NCBI GenBank assembly: GCA_010015655.1
Contig: ML976674.1
Coordinates: 307,066 to 371,065, forward strand
Direction of reading: 5' to 3'
Source: Bimuria novae-zelandiae CBS 107.79
Lineage: Eukaryota > Ascomycota > Dothideomycetes > Pleosporales > Didymosphaeriaceae
Length of the DNA stretch: 64,000 nt
In this document: in pieces, positions 44,306 to 55,676 of the stretch
How positions within the stretch are numbered: position 1 is the stretch's first letter
Layout of the letters: the number at the start of each line of letters is the position of its first letter
Notes under the pieces: generated by a model
The model's database searches: none
What the model was told of the DNA's origin: nothing
What the model saw: only the letters and a program-made list of their open reading frames with translations
Translations under genes and position numbers: made by a program

Positions 44306-47300
44306 CCACAGTAGGAAAGAGAATGTGGGGATGCGAGGGTGGAGAAGAAGTGGAGACGTGTAAAGTTGGATCCGCAGACCTCATTGTAATGGGAGGTCGT
44401 AAGGTATAAAGTCTCCATAGAAGCTCGAGGGGATGAAAGCAGAGAAATGGAGAAAAGGCAATGACAGCGAAGTCACGCGATAGGTTTACCCTCTGGATTC
44501 GTGCCAGGTGAAGTATATACGTTGTGGAACGACTCGAGGTAGTCTGTTGATCGCCATGCTCGTGCATATAGCATTGTGGCGCAGCAACGCAACTAATGAC
44601 TAGAGCAGCTGCCAGCATGCCTCCGAGATGAGTGCATCAGGTGCCGTTAAGCCAAGCTCTGCGTCAAACAGGCCTGGGGATAGTGGGGGGTTAGTGCGAC
44701 AGCGTGTGGAGAGCTAATATGTCGACACACCTGGCAGTTGTAGCGTGTGGGGAGAGTAGGTGTGGCAGGGTGAGCATACAAAGATAAATAAGAAAATTGT
44801 ACGAGAATAGAGTCGTAGGTGCAAGAATATTGGAAGGTCGTGCGATTGATAGATAGGATAAGATGTAAATTCAGTGATAATTTCGTTGCGTTCTCTGTGG
44901 GGTTGTGTGCGTTTCTGCCTCTTCTGATTGATGTTGTACGTCGGGTAACCAGTTTATGGCTGATATACCGTGGGGTACCTCGGCGCACAAAATACCGTAG
45001 TAATGATGTAGCGTGTCGCGGTTGGCGGGACCTGATTGTGTTCGTTCGGCCAACTTCTGCGTTAGCATGGTGCTCCACGTTTGTACTGGTTAGCATTCGT
45101 CATGATTCATGGAAAATAAATGTCAACGTCGATGATGTTCCGAGATGGCAGGGTCGTTGCTCTGGCCAGTCAGCATTGTCTCTCCGAGGCAGTTCAGAGA
45201 TTGTTGGCTGCACCAGACCGTGAGCACTGTGCTTTAGAACACGCCGTAGATGGCTATCGCAAGGGTAGCGTATACCGAAGGAATGGTGTTAAGCGCTCGC
45301 CAGCCAAACCTATGTCTCTGCGTGGCCTGATCGAATTTCGGCTTGATGGTTATTTGGCTTGCTGCCGGCAAAGCTGCTCGGCAAGCTAGATTCATGGCTG
45401 CGACTGCGGTTGGTGATGCAGTCAGCGGTTTGTTTACTATAGTGCGATCGTTCTGGAGTCTGGACACAATTGCCGAGCCCAAATGATGATGGTTTACCGC
45501 ATCGAGAAAGAGCGACATAAGCTCAGCACATTTGCCCGAAGATATCGCGGTTCGTCACGATCAAACGCTTGACGCTGCGTTGTCGTGACCTGTAACGTGC
45601 CGTTAAGACAATTACCTTTCCGTACTTCAGCGGTTTTCTCAGCATTTCCACATGCAAATTGGAGTACTGCAAACGCTGCGATGCGCAGACGCGGTGTAGC
45701 ATTGCTTGGGTAAATGTCCAATAGAGTGAGATGCTGCAACCACGGGCTCGGCGCATCAGCGATAAGGTTGCACTTTGCGGATGAGGGACAAGAACCGATT
45801 TGCAGGGCGAGTGCTTATCTCGTGCAACCAAGCCGCTGCAGTGCTCTTCTAGTCGTGAGAAGCGACGTTCCACAGACGACGGACCTTTGACCGCGAACAT
45901 TCCTTTTGATAGACCGAAAACTGAGGCAGCGACTGAACAGAGAGCTCGTGCCGTTCCGCCCAACCCCACAATTGAGGAGACCCGGCGCTAGCCTGAAAAG
46001 GGAGGAACGGACAAGGAGGAGGAAGGGATGGGCAAGGACGAGGAAGGCGCGCTTGTGCACTTAGCAACTGCAACGACAAGGGCAACAGTCGACTCCATTT
46101 CCTCGGCGAGCTCCGTATTGCATCTAGCAGTAGTCCTGATGGCGCTATTCGGACGACCAAAGATGTGAAAGCCGAGAGCTGACTAATAGTCGAGAGAAGG
46201 CTGCGGTTGAGTTCAGGGCACAAACCCGAGGGCATGGGTATTTCCAGATGCGTGGATCCTCGGGCGGGTCAGTGCACGCACCGAATAGATGCAGTCGTCG
46301 GTGCGCGTGGCTTGCAGCAAAAAGATCGTGAGCATGTAAAACACTGGCCAGCTCCGGAAGGGTGAGGGAGTTGTAAGTGGCGGGCTGCTGGACCCTGGGC
46401 GGGAGTTGCGGTCTGCGTGCGTGACAATTGGCACAGGCGAGCGGTTTGGCGAGTTCCTCTGCAGCGGATGCCTGGACGTGCAGCTCGAGACAGAAATACG
46501 CGAGGAGGCGTTCTATGTATGTGCGCTCTTGCTCCTGCAGACGGTGTTGGAAATTGACGTCTTACTGCTGTAACGTCGGGTGAAGATGGGCTGGTGAATA
46601 GTGGTCCAAAATGCGAGCCCAGTAAAAATCAAAACGGGGAAGACGGGAGCAACGCGCACTGGTGACAACAAGCTTCCGCTGCCGTGAATGCTTGTTTCGA
46701 ATTCTAGTGGGCGTAGGAAGCTATTCACTCTGACATCACCGGGCTCCGACGCTGAGTGACAGCTGCCAGCATGGCCCCAAGACACAAAGGAGGCGCTTGT
46801 CCACGGGTCGTTTGTCAAGGTAATGAAAGACAGGGACCCAGCAGCCAGTCTAGAGTACGAGCAGCTAGGCCTGACTGCGCGTGAGAGTGAAAATACCGCA
46901 CTCAACCTCCCCGCAGCGACTGCCAATAATTCCCCCGAGTAAGCCCTTGCTCTTATGCTCGGTCTCACGCTGCTCAGGGTCGTCCATCACCGCCTTCTTC
47001 ATCAGCCCCTTGCTTTTGCTTGACCACAGCTGTCCTGTTCGCTGTCAAGACTTGCAAAAAGACATCATAGAGCGCCGATCGTCCCCGGCCTCCGGCACAG
47101 CCACCGAGCCCTTTCCGAGCACTTGACGGCGGTTTGTCATCGCGGCGACACTGCTTCCGCCTTCCACGCCCTAGAAGGCTCACGTTGCCTTCGCTGGCAT
47201 CTGCCACCGTGACCGCAACCGTGTTTTCCCACTACCAGTCGACCCACACGCAGCACACCCTTCCCAACCTCATTTCGACCGCGAGCCGCCGCCGCCTGTT

Positions 47301-47439
47301 CGCCGTTTTGCGCGTGCTTCAATAACACGACCTGGGCTTCTAGCCCGCGAGACACCTGCGTCTCACCCAAACTTCACGACAAACCCTTGCGAAAGCAATT
47401 TCCTCTTTGCGCCGACCTCAACCGACCACCGTCCCCACC
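44306..47439. other. 3.1-kb region without a convincing gene, upstream of the kinase
   Basis: Base composition changes abruptly to normal here. Several minus-strand frames of 80-150 codons exist (for instance 45523-45969 and 46513-46968), but they have no recognisable domain, overlap each other in different frames and lack plausible splice-joined continuations. The last few hundred bases (about 46950-47430) are C/T-rich on the plus strand, as in fungal promoters and 5' leaders. I treat the region as promoter plus intergenic DNA, possibly with an undetected spliced gene or noncoding transcript. Confidence 0.45.
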
Positions 47440-48981
47440 ATGGCCGCCTCCACCACCAGCAGCAACAACCCCGCTACCCAAGCAGCGAAACCCCAGCCCT
47501 CGCCCGTCGCGTCGGCCTCGACCGTCTCGTCGCTGGAGTCAAAACCAGACGCAAACTTTGCGCTGTCGCCACCGCAAAATTCCAACGGCGCACCTGCCGC
47601 GCCCGTCAACGGCGATGCGCAAAAGGCCAGGAAGCCGACCATGACGTCGCGCCTCAGCAGCATGTTCACCAAGCGCGATGAGAGTAGGGACTCTGCAAAA
47701 GCTGCATTGGTGGAGCAGAAGAACGCTGAGCTCAAATCGACCAACGGCAGCACAGCGGCGCGTCCCCAGCCCTCGCGTCAAGGCTCGGTCAACGGCAAGC
47801 CGGGCGGCCAAACACCACCCTACCGCCGCTTCTGGCTCAATGAAGATGGCAGCCACGAGCATCACCTCAAGGTCGCGAAGCGTCAAGAAAAGCTGTCGGA
47901 CATGTTCCAGAATCTCATGCTGGGCAAGAAGAAGGAAGGCCACAACGAGGAGCAGCCTCTGAGCCTGATGGCAAACTGGGTCGATGTGATGCGCAATGAG
48001 AAGGAGAAGCTTGCGGAGCAGAAGAACATGGCCAACAACAACACTTCTCAGACCCTCGTACAAAAGTACGGCAAATGCCAAGAGGTCGTCGGTCGTGGTG
48101 CGTTCGGCATCGTGCGCGTTGCACACAAGACCGACGCCAAGGACCCCAAGCGCGAGCAGCTGTACGCTGTCAAGGAGTTCAAGCAGCGCCCTGGTGAATC
48201 TGCAAAGAAGTATCAGAAGCGCTTGACAGCTGAGTTCTGCATTTCCTCGTCAATGCAGCATCCAAACGTCATCAACACGCTCGATCTCCTCCAGGACGAC
48301 AAGGGTACCTACTGCGAGGTCATGGAGTACTGTTCTGGAGGTGATCTGTACACCCTAGTCTTGGCTGCCGGCCAGCTCGAAGTCCTTGAAGCCGACTGCT
48401 TCTTCAAACAGCTCATGCGCGGTGTCGAGTACCTGCATGAAATGGGTGTTGCGCACCGTGATCTCAAACCCGAAAATCTCCTATTGACCCAGCATGGCTC
48501 TATCAAGATTACCGACTTCGGCAACGGCGAGTGTTTCCGTATGGCTTGGGAGAAGGAGGCTCATATGACCGCTGGTCTTTGTGGCTCTGCTCCATACATC
48601 GCCCCAGAAGAGTACGTCGACCGTGAATTCGACCCTCGCGCTGTAGATGTTTGGGCCTGTGGTATCATCTACATGGCCATGAGAACTGGTCGGCATCTTT
48701 GGCGTCAGGCCCAGAAGGGCGAAGACGAATTCTTCGACCGCTATCTCGAAGACCGCAAGGAGGAGGCCGGCTATAGGCCTATAGAAGTTCTCCGTAGGGT
48801 ACGTATCGCCACTTCATCTGAAATTGTGCAGTCACTAATGTGCGATCAGCGGCAATGCCGTAACGTTATCTACTCCATTCTTGACCCCAATCCCAACCGT
48901 CGCCTCACAGCCCACCAGGTTCTCTATTCCGAGTGGGTCAAGGAGATCAAGGTATGCCGTGCGGGCGATGAAGGCTTCTAA
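47440..48981 (+). CDS. Serine/threonine protein kinase, HAL/SAT4 (NPR1) family
   Basis: Fungal-specific kinase family (yeast Sat4/Hal4 and Hal5) that stabilises the Trk potassium transporter and other nutrient permeases at the plasma membrane. I start at ATG 47440, in a good context (CACCATGG). Residues 1-205 are Ser/Pro/Ala-rich and disordered; the kinase domain starts near 210: glycine loop GRGAFG (218-223), Lys245 in [14 protein letters not shown] (339-346), DFG (359-361), APE (388-390). A 51-nt intron (48799-48849, GTACGT to GATCAG, branch site ACTAAT) is in frame, so the unspliced reading is also open; removing it joins LRR to [15 protein letters not shown], the family's form. The spliced protein is about 496 residues and ends [12 protein letters not shown]. 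Family call is firm; which yeast paralogue it matches is not. Confidence 0.93.
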   Translation: MAASTTSSNNPATQAAKPQPSPVASASTVSSLESKPDANFALSPPQNSNGAPAAPVNGDAQKARKPTMTSRLSSMFTKRDESRDSAKAALVEQKNAELKSTNGSTAARPQPSRQGSVNGKPGGQTPPYRRFWLNEDGSHEHHLKVAKRQEKLSDMFQNLMLGKKKEGHNEEQPLSLMANWVDVMRNEKEKLAEQKNMANNNTSQTLVQKYGKCQEVVGRGAFGIVRVAHKTDAKDPKREQLYAVKEFKQRPGESAKKYQKRLTAEFCISSSMQHPNVINTLDLLQDDKGTYCEVMEYCSGGDLYTLVLAAGQLEVLEADCFFKQLMRGVEYLHEMGVAHRDLKPENLLLTQHGSIKITDFGNGECFRMAWEKEAHMTAGLCGSAPYIAPEEYVDREFDPRAVDVWACGIIYMAMRTGRHLWRQAQKGEDEFFDRYLEDRKEEAGYRPIEVLRRVRIATSSEIVQSLMCDQRQCRNVIYSILDPNPNRRLTAHQVLYSEWVKEIKVCRAGDEGF

Positions 48982-49890
48982 ACAAAATCGCTCTTTGATC
49001 GGCACCGGTCGTTCTATGATATGAATACCGGACAACGTGACCAACGAGCTCCAACTTCCTTCATGACTCTTTCCCTTTTTTTTGCACCTAAGCGACCCTT
49101 TTACATACCCCTTCAGCATGAGACAACAGCATAGCAGGACTTTGGAACTGGACGCTTTTACTTTGGCGTTTTCATGGGACCAACGATCATGACTGACCAG
49201 CACGGCGTTTCCTGGATGAGGTACAAGACCATTTTACGATACGATACTTTTAGACCTCTACCGGCAGGTCCATTCTGGGGCCAACGGCGGGATGGATTGG
49301 CGGGTAGTTTGGAGACTTTCGGGCGGCGATGTGGTATTGAGACTTTCACTCGCTCTACAAGGGTATCTATTGTATATGATGGAGCGGACACGGTGGGATG
49401 CGACTGTTTCCATTGGCGATGATTAACAAGCATTTTGAATATTTGAGTGTGCAGTGTGCCGCGCGGTAGTCGCGCCTTTCGGGGCACACGATGACATCTA
49501 AGTTTCTATGTTTCTTTCCTTGGGTTCGCATGGTGAGGTCCCATGTGCACATTAGTCCGCTCCTGTTGTACGATATAGCACGTAGGATGTAAAAAGGAGA
49601 GGTGGGAGGTACCTGGTTGTTGTACTATTTTAGCGAGCCTAGGAGGAGGCTGGATTGACAGAACGGACAGAACGGACAGAACGGACAGATCGCTTGGCAA
49701 GCGCATCCCTCCAACATTCGACAAAGACTTTGCGGGGGCGGTGAGATTGCCGCTTGGGCCACGACGTGTCTGCGAAAGGAGACGTATTCACCGCTTTCTG
49801 GGTTTGCCATATACCGTGCAGCTGATGTCGCCGCCTGCCAGACAGGCTCTACCACCCGCAGCTTGATCGAGCAAGCTATGCGCCCCCGCG
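48982..49890. other. Intergenic region between kinase and SUN-domain gene
   Basis: Holds the 3' end of the kinase transcript and the promoter of the next gene. There is no convincing ORF. A 9-bp minisatellite lies at 49656-49689. Confidence 0.6.
49656..49689 (+). repeat. 9-bp minisatellite (about 3.5 units of GACAGAACG)
   Basis: Head-to-tail GACAGAACG units about 200 bp upstream of the SUN-domain gene start. Confidence 0.8.
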
Positions 49891-52887
49891 ATGACGGCTA
49901 TTGGCGCACCCCTCTGCAAGTGGACAGTCTTCCTGCTGCTCTGCAGCATCCCGACCTGCGCCCTCGCTCAGGCGACGAATGACACGACCGCTGCTGAGAC
50001 GCGCTCGACCGCAACTGCCCCTGCGAGTACGTCCTCGTCCTCGTCCTCGTCCACGTCCACGTCCACGTCCACGCCGACCACGACCTCCTCGCCGTCAAAG
50101 CAGCCCTCTGCCGTCGACTCGACATGTCCGTTCCGTACAATCAATTATATCACGCACACGTTGCCGCAGCAATGTTTGAGGACAGGCTGGTCTGCTCCCA
50201 CACCGAGTGTCGTGGTGGACGGGTCGGACGAAGAGGCAGTCACCGACATACCAGATGTGGTGATCCCTTGGGCTAGCCCAGACGCTTCGGGGAGCGAGGC
50301 AAAGGCAGAGCGCGATGGCGCAAAGCCCGAAGGGACAGGGACCGCCAGCGCTGCAGAGGCGGCCGCTCCATCCGCCACAGAAGCAGAGGCGGAACTCGAA
50401 ACCGATTCGCCTTTCGACAATGCTAACTTCCTGTCGTTCGAAGAGTGGAAGAACAAGAACCTCGAGCGAGTAGGCCAGTCGCCCGACAGCATTGGCAAGG
50501 CTCGCGCTGCATCTTCGGACCAGCGCAACCGCCGGCGTCCAGTCAATGTGAACGCCTTGGACTCTCTGGGCGAGGAAGGAGAAATCGAGATCGACTTCAG
50601 CGGGTTTGGAAAGCCTCCAGAAGGACAAGCAATACCGAACAAGCCGCCCACCGATACCCAGCAAGGCTCCGCTACCAATACGGATGGAGAAGAGCATGCT
50701 GCTCCAAGCTCGTGGGCACTCAGCAAAGATGCGGGCAAGACGTGCAAAGAGCGCTTCAACTACGCTTCCTTTGACTGCGCGGCTACCGTCCTCAAAACGA
50801 ACCCTAAAGCGAAGAGCTCCTCCTCCATCTTGGTCGAGAACAAAGACAGCTACATGCTCAACGAATGTTCAGCCGAGAACAAGTTTCTCATCGTCGAGCT
50901 CTGCGAAGACATCCTCGTCGACACCATCGTCCTTGCCAATTATGAGTTCTTTTCCTCCATGTTTCGTCATTTCCGCGTTAGTGTTTCCGATCGATACCCT
51001 GTAAAGCTGGACCGTTGGCGCATTCTAGGCACTTTCGAGACCCGCAATTCTAGAGAGATTCAGCCTTTTTTGATTACGGAACCCCAAATTTGGGCACGCT
51101 ACCTGCGCATTGAATTTCTTACACACTATGGCAACGAGTTCTACTGTCCCATGAGCTTGTTGAGAGTACATGGCACGACTATGATGGAGCAGTACAGGAG
51201 AGAGGAGGAGGAAGCAAGGGGTGACGAGGACTTTGCAGACCCAATTGAAGAGGTGGCCAACGAGCCGGTGCAAACTGCGGTCATTCTTATCGACGAACCC
51301 GCCACTAAGAAGTCTCATGATGAAACGGATAAGCGCGCTGGAATGGTTCATGAACCATCGATGCAAGCAGATAACACTTCGCAGTCTGAGGAATCCGAGA
51401 AACTTCCTGGTCCCGTCAAAGAAGATCCCCCGCTTTCAAAAGCTGGGGTGCCTGGTCCTCCGATGGGAGTGACGGATACCGCCGGCACCCACTCAGATCC
51501 TCGGGTAGTGTCTTCGAACGGGTCGGCGGCGAAAGGCCCAGTAGCCTTGGGTGCTGCCAGAGATGGCATGGGAAACGTCTCAGACGAAGCTTCCGGTGCT
51601 GGTCCTGAACCTTTGTCATCGTCTTCCACCGAAATCCATACACCCAAATCACCCACCTCAACAGCAGAACACTACAGCGGGGACTCCAAACCTGTTTCGT
51701 TGCAGGGAACCGATACGAGGCATGCCGTCAACACAGAAGCAGGTGCTGTGTCCAATGTACCGTCCAGCAGGAGTTCGGCGAACAACACGAGCAGCGGCTC
51801 GCAACCTCCAGCGCAGACGCGCACCTCCGGTCTATCGCAGCCGAACACTCCTCCGACGCAGGAATCTTTCTTCAAATCCATCTCAAAACGTCTTCAGTAC
51901 TTGGAGGCCAACAGCACCCTCTCGCTTCAATATATCGAAGAGCAATCTCGCATCCTCAGAGATGCTTTTATGAAAGTGGAGAAGAAGCAACTGCAAAAGA
52001 CGGAAAAGTTCCTCGATCATCTCAACAGCACTGTCATGCACGAACTCAAGAGTTATCGGAACATGTATGATCAGCTATGGCAAAGCACGATCCTAGAGTT
52101 GGAAGGCATGAAGGAACGGCAGCGGACGGAGATTGGTGAGATCGGTGCTAGACTCAGCATGGTGGCAGACGAGCTCGTTTGGCAAAAGAGGATGGCAGTT
52201 GTTCAGTCCACTCTCCTCTTGCTTTGCCTCGGCCTGGTCCTCTTCGTGCGATCGGGCACGCTGGGATCACAACCTGATATCCCAATCGTTCAGCAGCTGG
52301 GCAACACCTACAACAGCTTCTTCGATTCACCAGCACACAGCCCGGCGGGCGTACGCCGCCCGAGTCGAAGGCGCACATTCCGAAACATGTGGAGAAGCGA
52401 TACTTCTGCGGTGTTGAGCGATCGCAGTGGACACGTTACCGAAACCACCCTCTCAGATGCAGAGACAGATGGAAGGCGGAGCCCGGTGCAAGTATCATTT
52501 AGCCCACCCACGCCGGACAGGCTTGGAAACTCTCCTAGGATAGGCAAAGACGGCTCTGCTTCCCCCGAGCAACAGGCCAACGACGTCGCACCCACTTCGG
52601 ACGTGCAAGATCACGGTCTTTCCACACCAACGGAAGAGTCCGGTGAGACTCTCGACGAACAAGCCCAACGCCTCGAGGTGCTGGAAACGCAGTCGGGTCC
52701 TGCGACTCCACGTGGCTCAAGAGACAGCCGGCCGTCATGGGAGGAGGTCGATCGGGCTGTAGACCTACTGAAAGCGGAAGAGACGGGCGAGGAAGAAGCA
52801 TTGAAGCAGAAGATTAGGGAGGAGCTACGGAGGAGGCGGAGTCCGCTCCAAAGAGCGGAGAGCTACGACTGGCGTGGCGAGCCGTAA
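49891..52887 (+). CDS. SLP1: SUN-like domain ER membrane protein (SLP1 type)
   Basis: 998 codons without evident introns. Residues 1-27 are a signal peptide (KWTVFLLLCSIPTCALAQ), followed by a Ser/Thr low-complexity run (about residues 46-70, encoded by TCGTCC/ACGTCC repeats). The SUN-like domain spans about 275-430: CKERFNYASFDCAATVL, SYMLNECSAENKFLIVELCE, FRHFRVSVSDRYP, WARYLRIEFLTHYGNEFYCP, then VHGTTMMEQY. After a disordered stretch come a probable coiled coil (about 660-765) and one membrane helix (768-787, MAVVQSTLLLLCLGLVLFVR), then an acidic/basic tail. Yeast Slp1 with Emp65 protects folding proteins in the ER membrane; the family is OSPT/SUCO-like. The ATG at 49878 is out of frame, so I use 49891. 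It is longer than yeast Slp1, mainly in linkers. Confidence 0.9.
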   Translation: MTAIGAPLCKWTVFLLLCSIPTCALAQATNDTTAAETRSTATAPASTSSSSSSSTSTSTSTPTTTSSPSKQPSAVDSTCPFRTINYITHTLPQQCLRTGWSAPTPSVVVDGSDEEAVTDIPDVVIPWASPDASGSEAKAERDGAKPEGTGTASAAEAAAPSATEAEAELETDSPFDNANFLSFEEWKNKNLERVGQSPDSIGKARAASSDQRNRRRPVNVNALDSLGEEGEIEIDFSGFGKPPEGQAIPNKPPTDTQQGSATNTDGEEHAAPSSWALSKDAGKTCKERFNYASFDCAATVLKTNPKAKSSSSILVENKDSYMLNECSAENKFLIVELCEDILVDTIVLANYEFFSSMFRHFRVSVSDRYPVKLDRWRILGTFETRNSREIQPFLITEPQIWARYLRIEFLTHYGNEFYCPMSLLRVHGTTMMEQYRREEEEARGDEDFADPIEEVANEPVQTAVILIDEPATKKSHDETDKRAGMVHEPSMQADNTSQSEESEKLPGPVKEDPPLSKAGVPGPPMGVTDTAGTHSDPRVVSSNGSAAKGPVALGAARDGMGNVSDEASGAGPEPLSSSSTEIHTPKSPTSTAEHYSGDSKPVSLQGTDTRHAVNTEAGAVSNVPSSRSSANNTSSGSQPPAQTRTSGLSQPNTPPTQESFFKSISKRLQYLEANSTLSLQYIEEQSRILRDAFMKVEKKQLQKTEKFLDHLNSTVMHELKSYRNMYDQLWQSTILELEGMKERQRTEIGEIGARLSMVADELVWQKRMAVVQSTLLLLCLGLVLFVRSGTLGSQPDIPIVQQLGNTYNSFFDSPAHSPAGVRRPSRRRTFRNMWRSDTSAVLSDRSGHVTETTLSDAETDGRRSPVQVSFSPPTPDRLGNSPRIGKDGSASPEQQANDVAPTSDVQDHGLSTPTEESGETLDEQAQRLEVLETQSGPATPRGSRDSRPSWEEVDRAVDLLKAEETGEEEALKQKIREELRRRRSPLQRAESYDWRGEP

Positions 52888-53429
52888 TGAGTCGCCAGAT
52901 GCTGAACCTGATGACGACGAAGATCTTTTCGTGGCTGGTTGATTTCGTTGATGCAATGATACCATTTCTTCAGCATGCTTCGGCGTTGCATTGAGCATCT
53001 TAGGGTTTAGGAGTAGGCGGTCTGCTTGGTTTAGCGAGTTCATGATGGGTTTGCACGAGTAGGGATGGGGTTTGCATGTTGATGCTGTCATGAACATAGT
53101 AAACGATATGAGATATTCGAAACTGTTTTTCTGGTCTGGTTGGATTCGTTAGTGCTGTGAACCGAGTCCCAGGATACCATCAGGTAATGCACAGCCTGCC
53201 TCGGACGGGATCAGAATATCACTCCACGTTGCCAAGCTGCTCCGCTTTCTGACCAACCCAAGGGCGGGAAGGCCGGTACTAAGTCCGCGAACCTCGGCAA
53301 CATCCCCGCAACACGGCTAGTTCGATCCTCCAACGTTATAGAAGTCCATCACCTCGGCTGCTCACGGCGCGTTTAAGAATCCTCTTCACTGCTTCGTTAA
53401 AGTCCATATTTCGAAGAGAGAATACCGCC
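52888..53429. other. Intergenic region
   Basis: Terminator of the SUN-domain gene and promoter of the dehydrogenase gene. No ORF or repeat that I can support. Confidence 0.6.
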
Positions 53430-54951
53430 ATGTCTGAACTCCTCGTCAATTCGCACAATGGCCACATCTCGGCTTCCCAGCGCATCCCGGTGATTGCGCG
53501 GCCGTTCGTCAGCGAGCGCGCAGCAAAGACGCTGGACCTCGTACGAGCCCTTCTCGCTCTACCGATATACTTCTAACAATCCTGTGCAGGTTGAGAAATT
53601 CGTCGAGGAAGAATGCATCCCCGCCGACGAAGTCTACGTCCGCCAGATCGGCGAAACCACCGCGCAGCGCTTCACCTCGCACCCGTCCATCGTCGAAGAC
53701 CTCAAGGCGCGCGCCAAGGAGCTCGGACTTTGGAATCTGTTCCTGCCCAAGAACCACTTCAAGGAGGGAGCTGGGTTTAGCAATCTGGAGTATGGGCTGA
53801 TGGCGGAGTATCTGGGCAAGAGCCGGACGGCGAGCGAGGCGACGAACTGCGCGGCGCCGGATACGGGGAACATGGAGGTGCTGGCAAAGTACGGGACTGA
53901 TGCACAGAAGAAGAGATGGTTGGGGCCGTTGCTGGAAGGGAAGATACGGAGTGGGTTCTTGATGACGGAGCCGCAGGTGGCGAGCAGTGATGCGACGAAT
54001 ATCGAGATGAGGATTGAGCGTGACGGCGACTCTTACGTTCTCAACGGCTCGGTGCGTTCTTCCCTCCCTTCCCTTTCTTGTAAATGAGTTCTAATGTCTG
54101 GCTGGCAGAAATGGTGGTCCTCAGGCATCGGCGACCCCCGCTGCGAAATCTACATCGTCCTCGGGAAAACCGACCCCTCTAACACGGACAAATACAAACA
54201 ACAATCCGTCATCCTCGTCCCGCACGACGCCCCGGGCATCACCATCCACCGCATGCTCTCCGTCTTCGGCTACGACGACGCGCCCCACGGCCACGGCCAC
54301 GTCACCTTCACCAACGTGCGCGTCCCGGCCTCCAACATGGTCCTCAGCGAAGGCGACGGCTTCAAAATCATCCAAGGCCGCCTCGGCCCCGGCCGCATCC
54401 ACCACGCGATGCGCTCCATCGGCGCCGCCGAGAAGGCCCTCGAGTGGTTCCTCGCGCGCCTGAACGACCCGCGCAAGAAGCCCTTCGGCGCCATGCTCAA
54501 CCAGCACGGCATCATGCTCGACCGCGTCGCGCGCTCACGCATCGAGATCGACGCCGCGCGCCTCGCCGTGCTCAACGCCGCTATTAAAATCGACGAGTCC
54601 GACGCCAAAGGCGCGCTCAAGGAGATTGCCGAGGTAAAAGTGCTCGTTCCGGAGGTCAACCTCACGGTTATCGACCGCGCGATTCAAGCGTATGGCGGCG
54701 CGGGCGTGAGCCAGGAGACGCCGCTCGCGGCTATGTATGCTAATGGGCGCACGATGCGTATTGTGGATGGCCCCGATGAGGTGCATTTGCTACAGCTGGG
54801 GAAGAATGAGAATAAGAGGGGGGATGCGCATAAGCGGCGGATTGAGGCGCAGAGGAGGAAGGGCGAGGAGTTGTGCAGGCGGTATGGGATTGAGATGAAG
54901 GATCCGCTGTTTTTAGGGAGGAGCACGGGGGAGGCGAAGAGTAAGTTGTAG
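53430..54951 (+). CDS. Acyl-CoA dehydrogenase, ACAD10/11-like, peroxisomal
   Basis: Three exons: 53430-53540, 53590-54051, 54109-54951. Introns 53541-53589 (GTACGA to GTGCAG, branch TCTAAC) and 54052-54108 (GTGCGT to GGCAG) are both phase 0; the joined product is 471 residues. Family evidence: VEKFVEEECIPADEVY, GLWNLFLPKNHF, NLEYGLMAEYLGKS, CAAPDTGNMEVLAKYG, the FAD/substrate motif FLMTEPQVASSDATNI (about residue 160-175), NGSKWWSSGIGDPRC across the second splice, and a C-terminal YGGAGVSQETPLA and DGPDEVHLLQLG. The enzyme oxidises acyl-CoA to the enoyl-CoA with FAD, in beta-oxidation. The last three residues are SKL, a type 1 peroxisomal targeting signal, so a peroxisomal location is likely. 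Start ATG 53430 gives a 37-residue first exon that fits the splice phase. Confidence 0.93.
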
Positions 54952-55245
54952 TTTAGTCTACATAGAAGGGGCATTTAGGGGTTGTAGGACAGTCTGAATA
55001 AAATGGAATGGGGATCTTATAGTGTTCTCGTCTTGCGTGGTGAATTTTTGCCCGATGCGACGCATTTGTACAAATGCACTTTCCACGCCATTCTATCTTT
55101 CCTGATCACTCCTTCGACTTCCTCCCCCTTTCTCCCTCCCACTTATCCCCTTCCCCAATATATCATCTCTTGCCCTCCTCTTCTCCTCCACGCCCATACA
55201 AATACCTCCCGCCTCACCGCCTCACCATCGATGTAATCAATCTAC
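54952..55245. other. Intergenic region before the tRNA-like cluster
   Basis: Includes a strongly C/T-rich stretch at about 55080-55215. No gene seen. Confidence 0.5.
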
Positions 55246-55343
55246 AGGCGCGTGGTCTAGTGGTAAGGCGCACGCCTCTACGGATTGCGGACTCCCGCTT
55301 TCTGACCGAGGCAGAAACCTGGGTTCGATTCCTGGCGTGCCCC
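55246..55343 (+). tRNA. tRNA-like gene 1, probably intron-containing (Arg-ACG tentative)
   Basis: A-box TGGTCTAGTGG and a perfect B-box GGTTCGATTCC. The acceptor arms AGGCGCG and CGTGCCC pair at six of seven positions, the T stem is CTGGG/CCTGG, and a T4 run follows at about 55357. With the anticodon stem CGCCT/AGGCA the loop reads CTACGG, giving anticodon ACG; the remaining insert after position 37 (about 25 nt) can form a GCGG/CCGC hairpin, as tRNA introns do. Oddities: an A-C mismatch at pair 1-72 and extra bases between D stem and anticodon stem. The isotype is uncertain, and it may be a pseudogene. Confidence 0.45.
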
Positions 55344-55676
55344 TCTCTCGCTTCCTTTTGCGGTCTGCCTTTTGTTTCTGGGGCGGAAGGTGGGGATTGC
55401 GTGTGTGTAGTGAGGGTTGATATGGGAGATATGGTGGTTATGTGGTTTTGTAGATTAAGAGTATGTAGTATCGCTTTAGGGTACTGTTAGGTTAGTGGGT
55501 ATAGTACCCGTGTAGTGGATTGTTTGCTTCTCCAGTTCGTGCATCATATAGTCTCCCGTCTCCTAGCCTGCGAGAATGCCACACCGTGGCGTGTTTGTCA
55601 CCCCAACTACTTTCACGAATATATCTTTTCTCCCTCGTTGCGCTATCATCTCATGAGATGGAGAGAAAATATACAG

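Noticed and set aside
45523..45969. Minus-strand ORF of 148 codons in the pre-kinase region
   Set aside because: No recognisable domain, overlapped by other frames of similar length, no splice-linked continuation.
46513..46968. Minus-strand ORF of 151 codons
   Set aside because: Composition-driven open frame in GC-rich promoter-like DNA; no family signal.
47407..47439. Upstream extension of the kinase frame to a TTG at 47407
   Set aside because: No ATG in the extension; ATG 47440 has a strong context and the family N-terminus is variable.
47539..48126. Minus-strand ORF of 195 codons
   Set aside because: Shadow of the kinase gene in another frame.
50095..50759. Minus-strand ORFs of about 200 codons opposite the SUN-domain gene
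   Set aside because: Shadows caused by GC-rich third positions; the plus strand has signal peptide, SUN domain and membrane helix.
54121..54507. Minus-strand ORF opposite the dehydrogenase
   Set aside because: Antisense of a strongly codon-biased exon; repetitive Val/Asp/Ala composition is typical of such shadows.
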